Source of the DNA: Betaproteobacteria bacterium
GTDB taxonomy: Bacteria > Pseudomonadota > Gammaproteobacteria > Burkholderiales > Burkholderiaceae_C
Assembly (NCBI GenBank): GCA_025358155.1
Contig: JANYKR010000063.1
Span: 1 to 34,743, forward strand
Length of the DNA: 34,743 nucleotides
Direction of reading: 5' to 3'
This document shows positions 32,919 through 34,743 of this stretch, in pieces; within the stretch, counting starts at the first letter, position 1; every line of letters begins with the position of its first letter. A program made the translations under genes and the position numbers. The notes below the pieces were generated by a model that was not told the DNA's origin, did no database searches, and saw only the letters and a program-made list of their open reading frames with translations.

Positions 32919-34132
32919 TACCAGCTGACCTCGCGGTCGGGCGTGGAGCCAATCTTGTGGATTGACAGGTCGGCGCCCTCGTACTCCTCTTCGGCCGACA
33001 GCCGCAGACCCATCAAGGCCTTGAGCGCGCCGTACACCACCAAGCCGCCCACCAGCGCCCAGATCACGCCCATTGCCGTGCCGATCAGTTGTGCACCCAG
33101 GCTGACGCCGCCCAGGCCGCCCAGCATTGGCAAGCCGAAGATGCCGCAGGCGATGCCGCCCCAGGCGCCGCACAGGCCGTGCAGCGGCCACACACCCAGC
33201 ACGTCGTCGATCTTCCAAGTGTTTTGCGTCAGCGTGAACATCGAGACAAAGATCGCGCCGGCCACCCCGCCCACCAACAGCGCGCCGAACGGGTGCATCA
33301 CGTCCGAGCCCGCGCACACCGCCACCAAGCCGGCCAGTGGGCCGTTGTAGGCAAAACCCGGGTCGTTTTTGCCCAGCAGCACCGCCACCAGCGTGCCGCC
33401 CGCCATCGCCATCAGCGAGTTGACGGCCACCAGGCCCGAGATCTTGTCGATCGTCTGGGCGCTCATCACGTTGAAGCCGAACCAGCCCACCGCCAGGATC
33501 CAGGCGCCTAGCGCCAGGAACGGGATCGACGATGGCGGGTGTGCGCTCATGGTGGGGCGACCTGCGCCATCCTTGCGGTAGCGACCGGCCCGGGCGCCCA
33601 GCAACAGCACAGCGACCAGGCCGATCCAGCCGCCCACTGCATGCACCACCACGCTGCCGGCAAAGTCATGGAACTCGGCGCCGGTCGTGGCCTTGATCCA
33701 GGCCTGGATGCCGAACCGCTGGTTCCAGGCCACGCCCTCGAACAACGGATAGACCAGTCCCACCAGCACGGCCGTGGCGATCAGTTGCGGACCAAAGCGG
33801 GCCCGCTCGGCAATGCCGCCCGAGACGATGGCCGGGATGGCTGCGGCAAAGGTCAGCAAGAAGAAAAACTTGACCAGCTCGTAACCGTTCTTGGCTGCCA
33901 GCGTCTCGGCACCGGTGAAAAAGCTGGTGCCGTAGGCCACCGTGTAGCCGACGAAGAAGTACGCGATGGTCGAGACCGAAAAGTCCACCAGAATCTTGAC
34001 CAGCGCATTGACTTGGTTCTTCTTGCGCACCGTGCCGAGTTCGAGAAAGGCGAAGCCGGCATGCATCGCCAGCACCATGATGGCGCCCAGCAAAATGAAC
34101 AAGGCATCGGTGCCCTGCTTGACTTGATCCAT
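32918..34132 (-). CDS. amtB: Ammonium transporter (Amt family)
   Basis: The 404-aa protein is a multi-helix Amt/Rh channel for ammonium in the inner membrane. The pore twin-His pair is visible in EFHDFAGSVVVHAVGGW and in LGVWPLHGLCGAWGG. AIMVLAMHAGFAFLELG and VRKKNQVNALVK are family signatures, and the C-terminus (EEEYEGADLSIHK) is the cytosolic tail touched by PII proteins. ATG 34132 (MDQVKQGTDALF) is chosen because AGGA lies upstream and the conserved N-terminus begins there; a longer frame to 34207 would run through the promoter. No glnK lies beside it within the window. The upstream DNA carries sigma-54 and NtrC-like sites, pointing to nitrogen-limitation control. Confidence 0.95.
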   Translation of the reverse strand: MDQVKQGTDALFILLGAIMVLAMHAGFAFLELGTVRKKNQVNALVKILVDFSVSTIAYFFVGYTVAYGTSFFTGAETLAAKNGYELVKFFFLLTFAAAIPAIVSGGIAERARFGPQLIATAVLVGLVYPLFEGVAWNQRFGIQAWIKATTGAEFHDFAGSVVVHAVGGWIGLVAVLLLGARAGRYRKDGAGRPTMSAHPPSSIPFLALGAWILAVGWFGFNVMSAQTIDKISGLVAVNSLMAMAGGTLVAVLLGKNDPGFAYNGPLAGLVAVCAGSDVMHPFGALLVGGVAGAIFVSMFTLTQNTWKIDDVLGVWPLHGLCGAWGGIACGIFGLPMLGGLGGVSLGAQLIGTAMGVIWALVGGLVVYGALKALMGLRLSAEEEYEGADLSIHKIGSTPDREVSW

Positions 34133-34213
34133 GGGGTGAGTCCTGAAAATTGAGACGCCAGATCGGCGCATCTGCCCATCGACGCACCACGAAAAATCAA
34201 AACGCACCAGTCA

Positions 34214-34229
34214 TGCAATATTCAGGCCT
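34214..34229 (-). promoter_or_regulatory. Sigma-54 (-24/-12) promoter of amtB
   Basis: On the minus strand AGGCCTGAATATTGCA has GG and GC exactly 10 nt apart and ends TTGCA, against the RpoN consensus TGGCACG-N4-TTGCA. The start would fall near 34203, giving a leader of about 70 nt before ATG 34132. Confidence 0.65.
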
Positions 34230-34280
34230 AGTTTGGTGCGCACGCCGAAACCGTTCCGCACGATTTTGGGCGCCTGTATC

Positions 34281-34315
34281 GCACCAAATCGGCGCAAGAC
34301 GCACCAGCCAAGTGC
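34281..34315. promoter_or_regulatory. Two tandem NtrC-like enhancer sites for amtB
   Basis: GCACC-AGCCA-AGTGC (34301-34315) and GCACC-AAATC-GGCGC (34281-34295) each match the NtrC consensus GCACC-N5-GGTGC with one mismatch. Their centres are 20 bp apart, two helical turns, and lie about 85 and 105 bp upstream of the predicted sigma-54 start. This is the usual enhancer distance. Further GCACCA or TGGTGC half-sites lie at 34184, 34204 and 34234. Confidence 0.65.
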
Positions 34316-34350
34316 AGTCAAGGCCCCAGTACCGTCGCTATGCTGGCCGC

Positions 34351-34566
34351 ATGACCGAAGCCTTCAAACTGCTGATCGACCCTGCCGCGATCGCCGCAAA
34401 TGGGTTGCTGGACAAAAAGCACCCGATCCAGCCGATCACCACCCGTCGCTACCACGCCGGCACCCATGCGGTGGATGTGCGCATCAACGGCGTGGCGCAG
34501 GCGCTGGCCACCTTTGAACTGCAGCTGGTTGGCGCTCAGCACAACGGGGCCACGGCTTTGAAGTAG
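34351..34566 (+). pseudogene. Remnant resembling the C-terminal domain of a DNA alkylation repair protein
   Basis: The 71-codon frame reads FKLLIDPAAIAANG, KKHPIQPITTRRYHAGTHAV and DVRINGVAQALATFELQLV. From memory this matches the small beta domain ending AlkD/HEAT-type DNA alkylation repair proteins (pattern KVFKL, then TTRR-YPG-H, then NG, then FEL). The full proteins are several hundred residues long with HEAT repeats before this domain; none are seen here, and the DNA just upstream is the amtB enhancer region. I read it as a decayed 3' fragment, though an independent short protein is possible. No good ribosome site precedes ATG 34351. Confidence 0.5.
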
Positions 34567-34597
34567 CCCAAGCCCGACGCTGCGCTGGAATGGCGCT

Positions 34598-34743
34598 TCA
34601 GGCCCCGGGTCGGCGGTACACCAGGGCCTTGAGCGACCGCTGCCCGGACACATCGGCAAATGCGGCTGGATTGGCCAGCCGACGCTCGAACACCAAATCC
34701 GGCGCTTGCGCAGCCATGTGGTCCTGCAAAAACGCCGGCCCCA
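34598..34743 (-). CDS. C-terminal end of an unrecognised protein (runs off right edge)
   Basis: A minus-strand frame is open from the right edge to a TGA at 34598-34600, giving 47 residues that end DVSGQRSLKALVYRRPGA. The stretch QAPDLVFERRLANPAAFAD is well-formed protein sequence with gene-like codon use, but I cannot assign a family. Its 3' end meets the 34351-34566 fragment after 31 bp. Confidence 0.55.
   Translation of the reverse strand, partial: GPAFLQDHMAAQAPDLVFERRLANPAAFADVSGQRSLKALVYRRPGA

Overview
The window is chromosomal DNA from a high-G+C betaproteobacterium, most likely in the Burkholderiales (Comamonadaceae/Sphaerotilaceae type). This is inferred from codon usage, from a rubredoxin-pilG-pilH-pilI-pilJ-chpA order, and from an accB-accC-prmA-DUF3426-pfkB string. 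No rRNA, tRNA, CRISPR array, transposase or phage gene was seen. Nearly all of it is tightly packed core genome.

Layout. (1) 1-8620, minus strand: a Pil-Chp chemosensory operon read right to left: rubredoxin, PilG, PilH, PilI (CheW-like), PilJ (receptor), and the N-terminal 1454 residues of the giant ChpA/PilL kinase, which runs off the left edge. It should control type IV pilus twitching. (2) 8773-27742, plus strand: a long co-directional block. It holds a ThiD-like kinase, hemL, a hexose-6-phosphate mutarotase, mpl (murein recycling), an exported-looking fumarylacetoacetate-hydrolase-family protein, yqiA esterase, a PLP cysteine synthase/desulfhydrase, an RNase II-type exoribonuclease, a TonB-like protein, aroE, mtgA, an uncharacterised 202-aa protein, a TlpA-type thioredoxin, accB, accC, prmA, a zinc-ribbon DUF3426 membrane protein and a PfkB sugar kinase. 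Several pairs overlap by ATGA, so much of this is operonic. (3) 27810-29089, minus: aroQ and ribE. (4) 29285-30073, plus: a crotonase-family gene flanked by two different 12-bp tandem repeats. (5) 30165-34132, minus: a YgiQ-type radical SAM protein and an Amt ammonium channel. (6) The right end has a 71-codon piece that looks like the C-terminal domain of a DNA-alkylation-repair protein, and the 3' end of an unrecognised minus-strand gene.

The regulatory DNA holds the best signals. Upstream of amtB are a sigma-54-like -24/-12 element and two tandem NtrC-like sites about 85-105 bp further up, a nitrogen-limitation switch readable from the sequence. Between rubredoxin and the ThiD-like gene sits a perfect 9+9 bp palindrome carrying a TACAAT box on each strand. 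The divergent spacer before the crotonase holds G-rich 12-bp repeats that could form two G-quadruplexes.

I did not find a complete undescribed system such as a defence island or biosynthetic cluster. The points most worth testing are the amtB control region, the divergent palindrome, the two 12-bp repeat arrays, the ThiD-like kinase with a GAGD rather than GTGC motif, the exported-looking FAH protein, the crotonase lacking one catalytic Glu, and the alkylation-repair remnant.
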